From a virus, in IMG/VR virus record IMGVR_UViG_3300010391_000129, positions 1 to 39,396 of that record: a stretch of DNA of 39,396 nucleotides; one strand, given 5' to 3'. Both the position numbers and the translations under genes were made by a program. Below the pieces are notes generated by a model. It ran no database searches and was not told the origin of the DNA. It saw only the letters and a list, made by a program, of their open reading frames with translations. Below are positions 21,181-28,201 of this stretch, piece by piece (position 1 is the first letter of the stretch; every line of letters starts with the position of its first letter).

Positions 21181-21525
21181 TCACCGCCCAAGTTTAAATA
21201 CTTTTCGTTTTTCCCCTACTTGAATATTCGTTCGAATTCTTTTCTTTCTAATATCAACATCAGCACCACCATGAAAAACCTTACCAGTAGTTACATCAGC
21301 ACCGCCGGATTTTCTTTTTATATCAAAGCCAGCACCTATATGAACTTTGCCCTTACCAACTTGGACTTCGGCTCCTCTAAACTTTCCACGTTCGCCACGT
21401 GTAGTCAATAAAGTACCACCTGGAATTTTTCTTAAAGTATGACCAGAAAGATCTTCGTAAGTTTTCCTTTCTAGTATGGTCCCCGCAGCGTTTCGAATAG
21501 TTGTTCCAATTTTTTTATATGGCAT
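21181..21525 (-). CDS. Basic Gly-rich virion-region protein with beta repeats
   Basis: A 114-residue, Lys/Gly-rich protein. The N-terminal module (KKIGTTIRNAAGTI) is shared with the protein at 20891..21055. The rest has short repeats around G-x-G/G-A-D (VQVGKGKVHIGAGFDI, GGADVTTGKVFHGGADVDI) suggesting stacked beta strands. Start has SD GGCGGTGA at 7 bases, which is also the end of the upstream gene. A role in the head or in DNA binding is a guess from charge and place. Confidence 0.65.
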   Translation of the reverse strand: MPYKKIGTTIRNAAGTILERKTYEDLSGHTLRKIPGGTLLTTRGERGKFRGAEVQVGKGKVHIGAGFDIKRKSGGADVTTGKVFHGGADVDIRKKRIRTNIQVGEKRKVFKLGR

Positions 21526-21531
21526 CTTGTC

Positions 21532-21663
21532 TCACCGCCTTTTTTTGGGTTTCCATGATGTAAATTTTTGAAGACTCCCATAAACATAAGCGTCTGCCCG
21601 TTTACCCATAAATCCTTTTTTCTTTGCTTGGGCTTTCAACTTTCTTTCCAATACTTTAGGCAT
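21532..21663 (-). CDS. 43-residue basic protein (MPKVLERKLKAQAKKKG type)
   Basis: ATG at 21663. MPKVLERKLKAQAKKKGF, then MGKRADAYVYGSLQKF and a basic end KPKKRR. The 'ERKLKxxAxKKGxxGKRADAYVYGxL' pattern is familiar from short proteins near capsid genes in many phages, function unknown. The start overlaps the stop of the upstream gene in the octamer ATGCCTAA. Confidence 0.75.
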   Translation of the reverse strand: MPKVLERKLKAQAKKKGFMGKRADAYVYGSLQKFTSWKPKKRR

Positions 21664-21925
21664 GTTCTTTTAGTTTTGGCCACAGTTCTTTTGGTTGGAT
21701 TGGTATAATGTTACTGCCAACAACAACTTCTTTTTTACCATTAATCATAACTATTTTCCTTGATCTAATATGATCTTGCCACTTTTTATCACTTTTGTAA
21801 AATACTAACTTTTGTTTTTCCCAGGCAGTTAGTGGTCTACGTCTTTTTTCGGCTTGATATGAGTCACAGTCACGACAATACCATTGGCTATTAATATAAG
21901 TTTGGCGTGGGTGTGTACAATTCAC
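21656..21925 (-). CDS. 89-residue protein with CxxC zinc-like motif
   Basis: N-terminal NCTHPRQTYINSQWYCRDCD gives a Cys/His zinc cluster (C3, H5, C17, C20). The rest is basic (AEKRRRPLTAWEKQKLVFYK) with a short beta segment. It follows the homing endonuclease gene and overlaps the 43-residue gene by 8 bases. No family recognised; DNA or RNA binding is possible. Confidence 0.65.
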   Translation of the reverse strand: MNCTHPRQTYINSQWYCRDCDSYQAEKRRRPLTAWEKQKLVFYKSDKKWQDHIRSRKIVMINGKKEVVVGSNIIPIQPKELWPKLKEHA

Positions 21926-21941
21926 ACCTTAAATATAACAA

Positions 21942-22454
21942 TTAAGAGGTAAATTTCAAGCCTTTGTTCCAAGAGGGTTTGCCACGTCGGGCTGACCATA
22001 GTTTTTCCATACGTTCATTAGAGTATTCTTGAACCCCATGTTTGTTTTTATTCCACGGAACTTGACCCTTATTAGCTTGACTAATACGTTGTTTTTTAAT
22101 ATCCGAAGATGGTTTAGTTGTATAACCAAATTTATCCCTATTCCAAGGAATATTCCCTTTCAAGGCGATAGCATTAGCTAACCCAATATTCTTTTTATGT
22201 GCTTCAGTTAATGTAGTTCTTTGTTTATTTAGAATTACTAGGTTTTGTCCTAAGCCATCTTTAAGAACATGACAACGGCGACAAATAGGCTCCCAGTCAC
22301 TTTCTTCTAATAAGTAAAAGCCACTATTATTAGATAAATCTAATGGTTTTTCTTCATTACAACGCACACATTTTTTCGGTTTCTTAATAGTTGCTCTTGC
22401 CCATAAATGGGCTCTTTGATAATGCTGTGCACTTACATTCAGTGTATCATTCAT
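21942..22454 (-). CDS. HNH-type homing endonuclease with NUMOD3 repeats
   Basis: About 170 residues. A Cys-rich HNH-like core: CVRC, then W-x-PICRRCHVLKD. Three NUMOD3-like DNA-binding repeats follow (TEAHKKNIGLANAIALKGN; IKKQRISQANKGQVPWNKNK; RMEKLWSARRGKPSWNKG). The ATG at 22454 is preferred over 22460 because a -10 box ends exactly 6 bases before it. It has its own promoter and sits right after the terminator that follows capsid exon 2. An endonuclease beside an ORF-less group I intron suggests that it moves that intron. Nuclease call is sure; its target is inferred. Confidence 0.85.
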   Translation of the reverse strand: MNDTLNVSAQHYQRAHLWARATIKKPKKCVRCNEEKPLDLSNNSGFYLLEESDWEPICRRCHVLKDGLGQNLVILNKQRTTLTEAHKKNIGLANAIALKGNIPWNRDKFGYTTKPSSDIKKQRISQANKGQVPWNKNKHGVQEYSNERMEKLWSARRGKPSWNKGLKFTS

Positions 22455-22460
22455 GGTCAT

Positions 22461-22489
22461 ATTATATCACGCAAAGCCCCACAATGCAA
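22461..22489 (-). promoter_or_regulatory. Promoter of homing endonuclease, TTGCAT-N17-TATAAT
   Basis: Minus strand: TTGCAT (22484-22489), 17 bases, TATAAT (22461-22466) preceded by TG (extended -10), then 6 bases to the ATG at 22454. A near-consensus sigma-70-type site with a leaderless start. Confidence 0.8.
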
Positions 22490-22495
22490 ACCACT

Positions 22496-22520
22496 AAAAA
22501 ACCCTCTGATCAGGAGGGTT
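22496..22520 (-). terminator. Rho-independent terminator after capsid gene
   Basis: Stem AACCCTC / GAGGGTT (22500-22506 with 22514-22520) and, on the minus strand, a run of six T right after. It lies 32 bases past the stop of capsid exon 2 and isolates scaffold-capsid transcription from the homing endonuclease. Confidence 0.85.
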
Positions 22521-22551
22521 AATTAGTTTTGTTGTAGATAAATCTCAACGA

Positions 22552-23676
22552 TTATTCGTCGTCGGATCTAAAATCTACTCCAAAAGCATCCATTTTGTTA
22601 CTTTAGCTATAAGCTAAGGTTAGGTCATTTCTGCCTAACTCTATATGTCGCCATATAGACCGGACTATATCTTCAACCTTTCTGGTTGCTTCGTGCATAG
22701 TCTCTACACCTTCCTTTAATTTCTTAAAGGCTCGGCTCGGTATTGTCTTAATTTTGTTAAGGTGTTCACCGAATTCTCGAAGTTTTAATACCGCCATGCT
22801 ATAATCCCAACGGTATTCGGCAAAGCCCCATAGCGCATCCGTAGTTGCAAGAGTACCTAAGTATTCCTGTTTGTACTGAAATTGCATTCGAGGTTTAAGC
22901 TGCATACCTAACGCAAATGCTTCCTTATGAAACAAAAGGTTATGTATCGTGTCAGAAGTTCCTGACTCCTCAGTCAAGTTGGTCGACATGTAAGTCTCAA
23001 GATTGTAGATAGTACCTACAAATCCATTTGGCCCAATACGTCTAACAACTGATCCGCCGTTTGCTAATCCTCCTGATGTTTGAACGCTTGGAACTATTCC
23101 AAGTGCATCAAAACGGGAGAACTTATCAATCTGCCGGATATGGGCTAATCCCGCCGGCTTAATGACAAAATATCGTTCTGTTTGAGGCGCATCAGCATCA
23201 TCAAGATACTGAATAGCCCTAACAATATTAGCGTCAGTTATATCGGTTGTTGCATTACCAACTGTTTGAGAAAGACCCGAGTAGAGTCCCGCTACGTCAG
23301 TATCAATTCTCTGACCAATAGCGTAACCTGCTTTACCGCTGTACTGCTCCATCAAGTTGTATTTAGATTGAGCCTTCAATCGGTCTTCAACCAAATACGA
23401 AGCTTCAAAGTGACGGTTAATGTTCATTGTGAACGCCGTCTCAGTTGGAGCATTCAAGGTAACTTGAGTATTAGCAGCTTTAGAATTAGCGGTTAAGTTG
23501 GAAACAAGTGGGACACGAAGCAAATCTCCACCGTCAGTTAATTCTGAATCAAATCTCTTAACAAGATTTGCAAGAACTAATGCGGCTTCTGTTGCACGTT
23601 GAGTTTCTCTAGACCATACTTCGGGCAAAAATACATCACCCGTAGTGATGGTCATATCTAATGTACCTAGTGGCAT
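22552..23676 (-). CDS. Major capsid protein, HK97-like fold, split by a group I intron
   Basis: Exon 1 is 22810..23676 (289 residues), exon 2 is 22552..22590 (12 residues); spliced length is 301. Segments typical of the fold: EVWSRETQRATEAALVLANL (helix after the N-arm), GDLLRVPLVSNL, YLDDADAPQTERYFVIKP, LLFHKEAFALGMQLKPRMQF, and the end LWGFAEYR joined to DAFGVDFRSDDE, a normal 'G.aeyRD.FGV' capsid C-terminus. Without splicing the frame runs 68 codons into the intron (TAA at 22603-22605), giving an odd basic tail. SD AGGTGA is 9 bases before ATG. Scaffold gene lies directly upstream. Confidence 0.88.
22591..22809 (-). ncRNA. Group I self-splicing intron in the capsid gene (219 nt)
   Basis: Minus-strand pairings: P1 exon 22817-22810 with 22794-22787, with the required U-G at the splice site; P10 22800-22796 with exon 2 at 22589-22585; P3 22782-22778 / 22693-22689; P4 22773-22768 / 22741-22736; P5 22761-22757 / 22751-22747; P6 arms 22730-22724 / 22719-22713 with GAAA loop; P7 22702-22697 / 22668-22663 with the AAGATATAGTCC signature; P8 22688-22684 / 22678-22674; P9 with GCGA loop (22659-22640); two more hairpins; terminal G at 22591. 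Splicing keeps the capsid frame. It encodes no endonuclease. Confidence 0.9.
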
Positions 23677-23734
23677 GTAAAAGAATCACCTACTTTCCGA
23701 CGATTATTCCTCTACAACCTAACTAAAAAGAGAA

Positions 23735-24409
23735 TTACTTTGCTTTTGCTTTAATGGAGGCTAAAATGTTTTCGCGTTGTTCTTCCCATTCAGGATCTGT
23801 TGCTGTTTTTGCTAATTCTGAAACATCTAATTCTTGTGGACTTTTACCTTCTCCACCTGTCGGCTTTTCACTTTCAGGAACTTCAGGTGCATTTCCCAGA
23901 TTTTTAGCCTCAAGATTTATTAAAGTTTGCCAATGCATTTCCCGGTAAGCTACCTCTAAGTTATCTCCCAAATTATGTTTTGTAGCATATGCTTTAACTT
24001 CAACGGGTTCAAATTTTGGTGTACCATCTGCCCCATTATATTTTTGGCTAAGACGTTCAAAGTCTGTTGCCATTCGATCTACTCTTAAATCCTCCTGAAT
24101 TTCATTTTTAGTTGCATAACCACGCTTCTTAAAGGCCTTCTCGATTTTATCAAGAGCTAATAATTCATCTGAATTTAGTTCTTCGTCACCCGTTTCCTCT
24201 TGTCTTTGATTAACCTGGCTTTTTAGATCTTCAATTTGTGTTTGTAGATCTTCAGCTTTATCCTCAGCTACTTTTGCTCTATCTAAAACTTCCTTAAAGC
24301 GTGGATGTTCAGGTGTTAATTTATCTGAAGCGTCAGCTTTTCCTTCTTGAGTTTCCTCTTTTTGGTTAGATTGTAAAGGTGCGTCTTGATCTTTTAGATC
24401 ATTGTCCAT
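23735..24409 (-). CDS. Capsid scaffolding protein
   Basis: A 224-residue very charged protein (Glu/Asp/Lys/Gln) with a coiled coil at about 40-75 (RAKVAEDKAEDLQTQIEDLK), a disordered acidic N-terminus and Gly/Pro-rich part before the C-terminal helix ending in KAKAK. Composition, length and position directly upstream of the capsid gene are standard for scaffold proteins, which guide prohead assembly and leave. Start ATG follows AAAGGAG at 7 bases. Its promoter and a leader hairpin lie at 24432..24515. Confidence 0.85.
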   Translation of the reverse strand: MDNDLKDQDAPLQSNQKEETQEGKADASDKLTPEHPRFKEVLDRAKVAEDKAEDLQTQIEDLKSQVNQRQEETGDEELNSDELLALDKIEKAFKKRGYATKNEIQEDLRVDRMATDFERLSQKYNGADGTPKFEPVEVKAYATKHNLGDNLEVAYREMHWQTLINLEAKNLGNAPEVPESEKPTGGEGKSPQELDVSELAKTATDPEWEEQRENILASIKAKAK

Positions 24410-24431
24410 GTGATTCTCCTTTCTGCTTGTG

Positions 24432-24467
24432 TTTCGTTTTTAACAGGTACGACCTGCGCTAACGAAA
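24432..24467 (-). other. Leader hairpin of scaffold-capsid mRNA
   Basis: In the 5' leader, TTTCGTT (24461-24467 region on the plus strand AACGAAA) pairs with AACGAAA on the other side (24432-24438), enclosing an inner stem CAGGT / ACCTG (24444-24448 with 24452-24456). It ends about 10 bases before the Shine-Dalgarno. Leader stems like this often stabilise abundant late mRNA. Confidence 0.6.
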
Positions 24468-24487
24468 AGATACAAGGACTTAATTTA

Positions 24488-24515
24488 AGAATATAGAAAG
24501 TAAACTATTTGTCAA
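24488..24515 (-). promoter_or_regulatory. Promoter of scaffold-capsid genes
   Basis: Minus strand: TTGACA (24510-24515), 16 bases, TATTCT (24488-24493). Transcription would begin near 24481, giving a leader of about 70 bases with a hairpin and a strong ribosome binding site, unlike the leaderless promoters elsewhere. Confidence 0.65.
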
Positions 24516-24558
24516 GTCTTTTACTTTTTATGTTTTTTGGGGGTTCTTCGAAGTGGTA

Positions 24559-24780
24559 CTATAATAATCCTTCTAATGCATCCTTTGCCGTTTTAACTTG
24601 AGATTCGACACTTGCCTGTGCTGTTTTTGATGCAGCGGTTCTAATATCATTTAAGTATGTCTCAAGTATCTGTTGTCGCCACTGTTCCCGTGTAGCATCT
24701 TGGAGTGCGGTAAGGGTTCCGTAAGCCGTGCGTAGTCTTGTTGAAAGTTCGTCTGAGATTGTAATTGTTATCGTAGGCAT
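24559..24780 (-). CDS. 73-residue small phage protein following the tail spike
   Basis: TITISDELSTRLRTAYGTLT, then REQWRQQILETYLNDIRTAA and a Lys/Ala-rich end (VKTAKDALEGLL). The 'ISDELSTRL..AYG......REQWR.Q.I..YL..I' pattern is recognisable from short proteins next to tail genes in other phages; function unknown. The ATG is 6 bases after an extended -10 box, so it can be expressed separately and without a leader. Confidence 0.75.
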   Translation of the reverse strand: MPTITITISDELSTRLRTAYGTLTALQDATREQWRQQILETYLNDIRTAASKTAQASVESQVKTAKDALEGLL

Positions 24781-24786
24781 AAAAAT

Positions 24787-24795
24787 ATTATATCA
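24787..24795 (-). promoter_or_regulatory. Extended -10 promoter TGATATAAT, leaderless
   Basis: TATAAT at 24787-24792 with TG at the extended position, six bases before the ATG at 24780. No -35 match. Same nonamer as before 22454 and 1739. Confidence 0.65.
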
Positions 24796-24799
24796 TGTT

Positions 24800-27700
24800 T
24801 TATCTATCGCTTCGCCATCGTACTACGTCCACACTCACGGCTTTTACCACATTTGCCAACGTCTCGATATAGATACCAGGGGAAACGAGGTTTGCTGCCG
24901 CCCAGATTCCGGTTGTGATATAAGTCCCCACGAACGAGCCGTCAAAGTAGGCCGTCAACCGATTGCCTCGCGAGCAGTAAGCGGCGAACGTATGTACTCC
25001 TGTCGTAGCGGGAGTCTGTACAACAATATCCTGTACGGTTGCGCCAGTCTTCATTATCAAATGAAAGTTAGCATCGAGGCTGGTATCTAGTTCAAGAAAG
25101 AGACCATCAGTCGGCCGCGCCATATTCGTCACCCACCCAGCGTAATCTCCGAGACCGATTCGATATTCGATAGCTGCTACTGAAGTTAGGTTGAACCTTG
25201 CTTCTGTGCCAGGGCGTTTCCCAGACCCCTGAACAACACCCTGATTGAAGCGAATCCCCCTATCGTCGTTAGCAACTCCGAGCGTAGTGACTGTGACGAG
25301 GCCTCCAGCTGCTCCCCCACCATAAGTAGCACTTCCAACGACAATTTCCTCCCAATCGTTTGGAATCGCATTGTCGTCAAAATCCTCAAAACGGTCGTAA
25401 GCAAATATCTGCAATTCGGGGAGGTCGGTGTTGCCGAACGCATTGCTGAGGACGCCGAGGCTCTGAAACTGTCGCCACGGATACGGAGCTACGGAGGGAG
25501 CACTACCAATACCAGTATTTCCGAAGGCGGTAAAGTCGGTAGAAGCTCCTCCTATAAGGTAACAAGTTCCTGCCGTAATACCCGAAATCGCGTAGCCCAA
25601 GTTGCCGACTACGTTATTGAGACTCGAGCCCGCTGGTAGCGAGACTACCGTATAGACAGCAGATGCGTTGTTGGGCGCGGCATTTAAGATCAACAAGTTG
25701 TTCCCAATGGAACTACCCGAACCTGTAGCATTAATCGCGTTGAGGATTGTTGCATTTGTCCCTACCGCAGTTCGGATTAAATTTCCTGCCACGACGCAAC
25801 GACCAGACACGTTGATGCCGTTATAGGTCGATGCTGCCGGAGTTCCTGAGTTGAAATTGATATAGTTGCCGGCAATGTTCGAGAGAAGCTGAGCGTTGAT
25901 TCCGCCTAAGGCATTTGATAGGGGAACGCTTACTACGTTCGCACTAATGACCCCTCCGAGTGCATTGCTCGCCTCATCGATGATGTAACCCGACTCTGCA
26001 TTGGCGACGTTCGCATTGCCGATGACAGAATACTGCGCGGCGGTACTGTATATTTTGATGAAATTCTGGTTGCTGAGTAACTGCCCGAAGCAGGCGGTGA
26101 CACGCTGGTTGCTTCCCCGTACCTCAAACGGGGCGGTTGCTCCGCTCCCGGCAGCAACAGCGGCGCAGTTGAGGATCGCACTACCGGAGGAGGCAGAACC
26201 CATGTTAATTCGCCCGCTGGCGTTTCGTACCTGACAACCCACGGCAATATCAGATATCCCTACAAGACCCAAACTAACACCATCCATTTGGATTGAATCA
26301 AAGACTACTCCGTTCTTGTTGCAGGTCAACCCCACCCGAAAAATGGCATCAGAGCCATCATCGCCGATAATGACGTTCACGTTGTCAGTAGTTGCGATGG
26401 TCAACGCAGATGTATCGCCGGGATGCCGAACAAGAATGCTTCGATGACCTGCCGTAACCGCGTCTCTCAGCCGAACGTAAACGGGCTCTGGGAATTGAAT
26501 AAGGTAGGTCGAAGTCGCATCCGGCTGTGTAGTCCAAGCAGCGGATACTGTCAGTTGGGTTGCCGTATTAGAGGAGATCGTGCGAACCTGATTTACCCCC
26601 GTACCGCCAAAAATGATGACGGTGCATCGAGCATATTGATTCGTACCCCAAGCTTGCCCCGAATCATCGAGGGTTGCGCCAACGGCCAGCCCAGATGCGC
26701 TAGAAAGGCGATCCGCCGGTCCAATAGCATAGACAGTCGTACCATCAGGATTGACAGTCCACGGCGCAGAAATTGTAAGTGCAGTCGCCGTATTGGACGA
26801 AATCGTCCGTTCTTCTCCTGCTGTTCCCGTACCAGAAATAACTTTGACAATGCAACCCAGATCAGACCAACGATTCGTCGTCCAGCGTGCAAAAGTATCT
26901 CCAAGAGTCGTAGCGGCACTCCCAGTCGCAAGACCGTAATAATGCTCCGTCGTCTCACGATCAACAATGGCATCAGGAACTCCATAACCTGATCGAAGAA
27001 CTGTCTGTGTATTTAATGCATCCTCTACCGCTGATAAATACTGTCCACGAATATCAAGTGTTGTACGAGCGGTAAGTGCGACGCCCTCATCTTCAATCGT
27101 TGCATATCCGCTTCCCCCCGCATGACTATGTAGCGTCGTGGCACCAGCGTCAGTTAAATCTATCCAATCAGCATCAGTTGTTTCTACTACCGAAGCCGGT
27201 AAATCAGCAGAAACCATTGATCTAAAAGTTGGATCAGCCGCACCGCCAGTTGTTGGACCGGCAAAAACTTGATTCGCACTTTGGGAGTCAAGCGTAAGTT
27301 GTTGGACCGATAAGCCCAATATCGTGTCAATATCAGCCGCAAGCGAAACAGCCGCATGATGTGGTGAAGAATCACCAACCGCCGTATGTTCCGCCGGAGT
27401 TTGATATTCAGGATGTAAATCACCAGATGCAAATGTGCCATGTTGAGCGCTAGTGATAGCGCCTGTATGATCCGCACCGTCAATAGCATGGGCTTGATTA
27501 TGATGAGCATTAGGTAAATATCCTGATCCATGAGCATGGACGTGATCACCTCTTGGCGTTGTTTCTGAAGTTCCTGCTGCTTCTGCTGATGCTACATCGG
27601 CAATTTCGGTTGTTGCAGATGAATGATCTATTTGATTATGTGCTTGAGCATGATGTTGGTTAGCCGTTACATTAGTTAAATCAGCATGCGATGAAACTCC

Positions 27701-27802
27701 TGCACTACCACTTGACCCTACACCTTGAACTTTTGGGTGGTCGTGGGGATGGTCGTGTAGAAGGGGCTTATTTAAAAGCTTGTCAAATCTAACCTTACCC
27801 AT
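24800..27802 (-). CDS. Tail spike / receptor-binding protein (chimeric, beta-helix)
   Basis: A 1000-residue protein. Residues 1-165 are His-rich (HDHPHDHPK, HHAQAHNQ, TPRGDHVHAHGSGYLPNAHH, LHPEYQ), as in metal-binding fibre shafts, and attach to the virion. Two related repeats near 310-420 (ISSNTATALTISAPWT and ISSNTATQLTVSAAWT) follow. About 440-760 has the Asn/Gly ladder of a right-handed beta-helix (VIGNAN, VVAGNLI). The last 200 residues form a jelly-roll-like domain (YDRFEDFDDNAIPNDWEE, GLFLELDTSLDANFHL). Bases coding from about residue 260 on are GC-richer than the 5' part, which suggests acquisition. It likely binds or degrades host surface glycan. Confidence 0.8.
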   Translation of the reverse strand: MGKVRFDKLLNKPLLHDHPHDHPKVQGVGSSGSAGVSSHADLTNVTANQHHAQAHNQIDHSSATTEIADVASAEAAGTSETTPRGDHVHAHGSGYLPNAHHNQAHAIDGADHTGAITSAQHGTFASGDLHPEYQTPAEHTAVGDSSPHHAAVSLAADIDTILGLSVQQLTLDSQSANQVFAGPTTGGAADPTFRSMVSADLPASVVETTDADWIDLTDAGATTLHSHAGGSGYATIEDEGVALTARTTLDIRGQYLSAVEDALNTQTVLRSGYGVPDAIVDRETTEHYYGLATGSAATTLGDTFARWTTNRWSDLGCIVKVISGTGTAGEERTISSNTATALTISAPWTVNPDGTTVYAIGPADRLSSASGLAVGATLDDSGQAWGTNQYARCTVIIFGGTGVNQVRTISSNTATQLTVSAAWTTQPDATSTYLIQFPEPVYVRLRDAVTAGHRSILVRHPGDTSALTIATTDNVNVIIGDDGSDAIFRVGLTCNKNGVVFDSIQMDGVSLGLVGISDIAVGCQVRNASGRINMGSASSGSAILNCAAVAAGSGATAPFEVRGSNQRVTACFGQLLSNQNFIKIYSTAAQYSVIGNANVANAESGYIIDEASNALGGVISANVVSVPLSNALGGINAQLLSNIAGNYINFNSGTPAASTYNGINVSGRCVVAGNLIRTAVGTNATILNAINATGSGSSIGNNLLILNAAPNNASAVYTVVSLPAGSSLNNVVGNLGYAISGITAGTCYLIGGASTDFTAFGNTGIGSAPSVAPYPWRQFQSLGVLSNAFGNTDLPELQIFAYDRFEDFDDNAIPNDWEEIVVGSATYGGGAAGGLVTVTTLGVANDDRGIRFNQGVVQGSGKRPGTEARFNLTSVAAIEYRIGLGDYAGWVTNMARPTDGLFLELDTSLDANFHLIMKTGATVQDIVVQTPATTGVHTFAAYCSRGNRLTAYFDGSFVGTYITTGIWAAANLVSPGIYIETLANVVKAVSVDVVRWRSDR

Positions 27803-28201
27803 TTATATATATTCAATTGTTATCCGTTGACTCCATTGATTATCAAAATTGCCATTACCATTTGCCCATTTAATTGTTGTTAAGTTCCCTTGGTCATTAA
27901 TACGTTTAATTCTCCAAACGGGATCAATGTCATGTGAGCCAATGGCTGCTTCACCAATGTAAGTTTTCCCGGAAGGGGTCTCATCTACTTTGGTTAAGTA
28001 AATTTCACCGTTGGCTGTAGTTAATTGTTCTAGTTTTTTAATGAGTGGCTCTATGTCGACTTTTTCGATAATAACTTTAGTAGTTTCAACTTTAATAACA
28101 GGTTGAGGAATATCTTTAAGGTTTTTAACTATTACTCGTGGAGTTTCAAGATTAGCAAATTCTTTTCTCTTTCGACTTTGATCTAAATATTTGTTGCTCA
28201 T
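27803..28201 (-). CDS. 132-residue virion-associated protein between portal and spike
   Basis: A basic, partly helical N-terminus (SNKYLDQSRKRKEFANLETP), then a beta-rich half: TYIGEAAIGS, PVWRIKRIND, IKWANGNGNFDNQW, RITIEY. The 'YIGxAxxGS...VWxIxRI....WA.G...FDN.W..R' pattern is known from phage genes near tail fibres. Possibly a spike adaptor. ATGA overlap with the portal gene and TAAATG junction to the spike. Confidence 0.7.
   Translation of the reverse strand: MSNKYLDQSRKRKEFANLETPRVIVKNLKDIPQPVIKVETTKVIIEKVDIEPLIKKLEQLTTANGEIYLTKVDETPSGKTYIGEAAIGSHDIDPVWRIKRINDQGNLTTIKWANGNGNFDNQWSQRITIEYI

Noticed and set aside
21073-21525. TGA read as an amino acid (code change) to fuse the 114- and 33-residue frames
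   Set aside because: TGA is a functional stop in many ATGA overlaps here; the ATT start with a matching ribosome site is simpler.
22737-22743. Second AATACCG that could pair with CGGTATT as an alternative P1
   Set aside because: It would place an A, not G, opposite the splice-site U. This segment is better used for P4.
22603-22809. 68-codon basic C-terminal extension of the capsid protein
   Set aside because: It is the intron read in frame. The RNA pairings and the in-frame exon 2 explain it better than a real extension.
25933-26247. Minus-strand alternative frames inside the spike (also 25186..25443, 26593..26985, 27187..27549)
   Set aside because: Frame shadows of the spike, with unnatural composition and no ribosome binding site.
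26423-26992. Long plus-strand frame antisense to the tail spike
   Set aside because: Arg/Asn/Cys-rich shadow of a GC-richer coding region; no start signal; overlaps well-supported spike residues.
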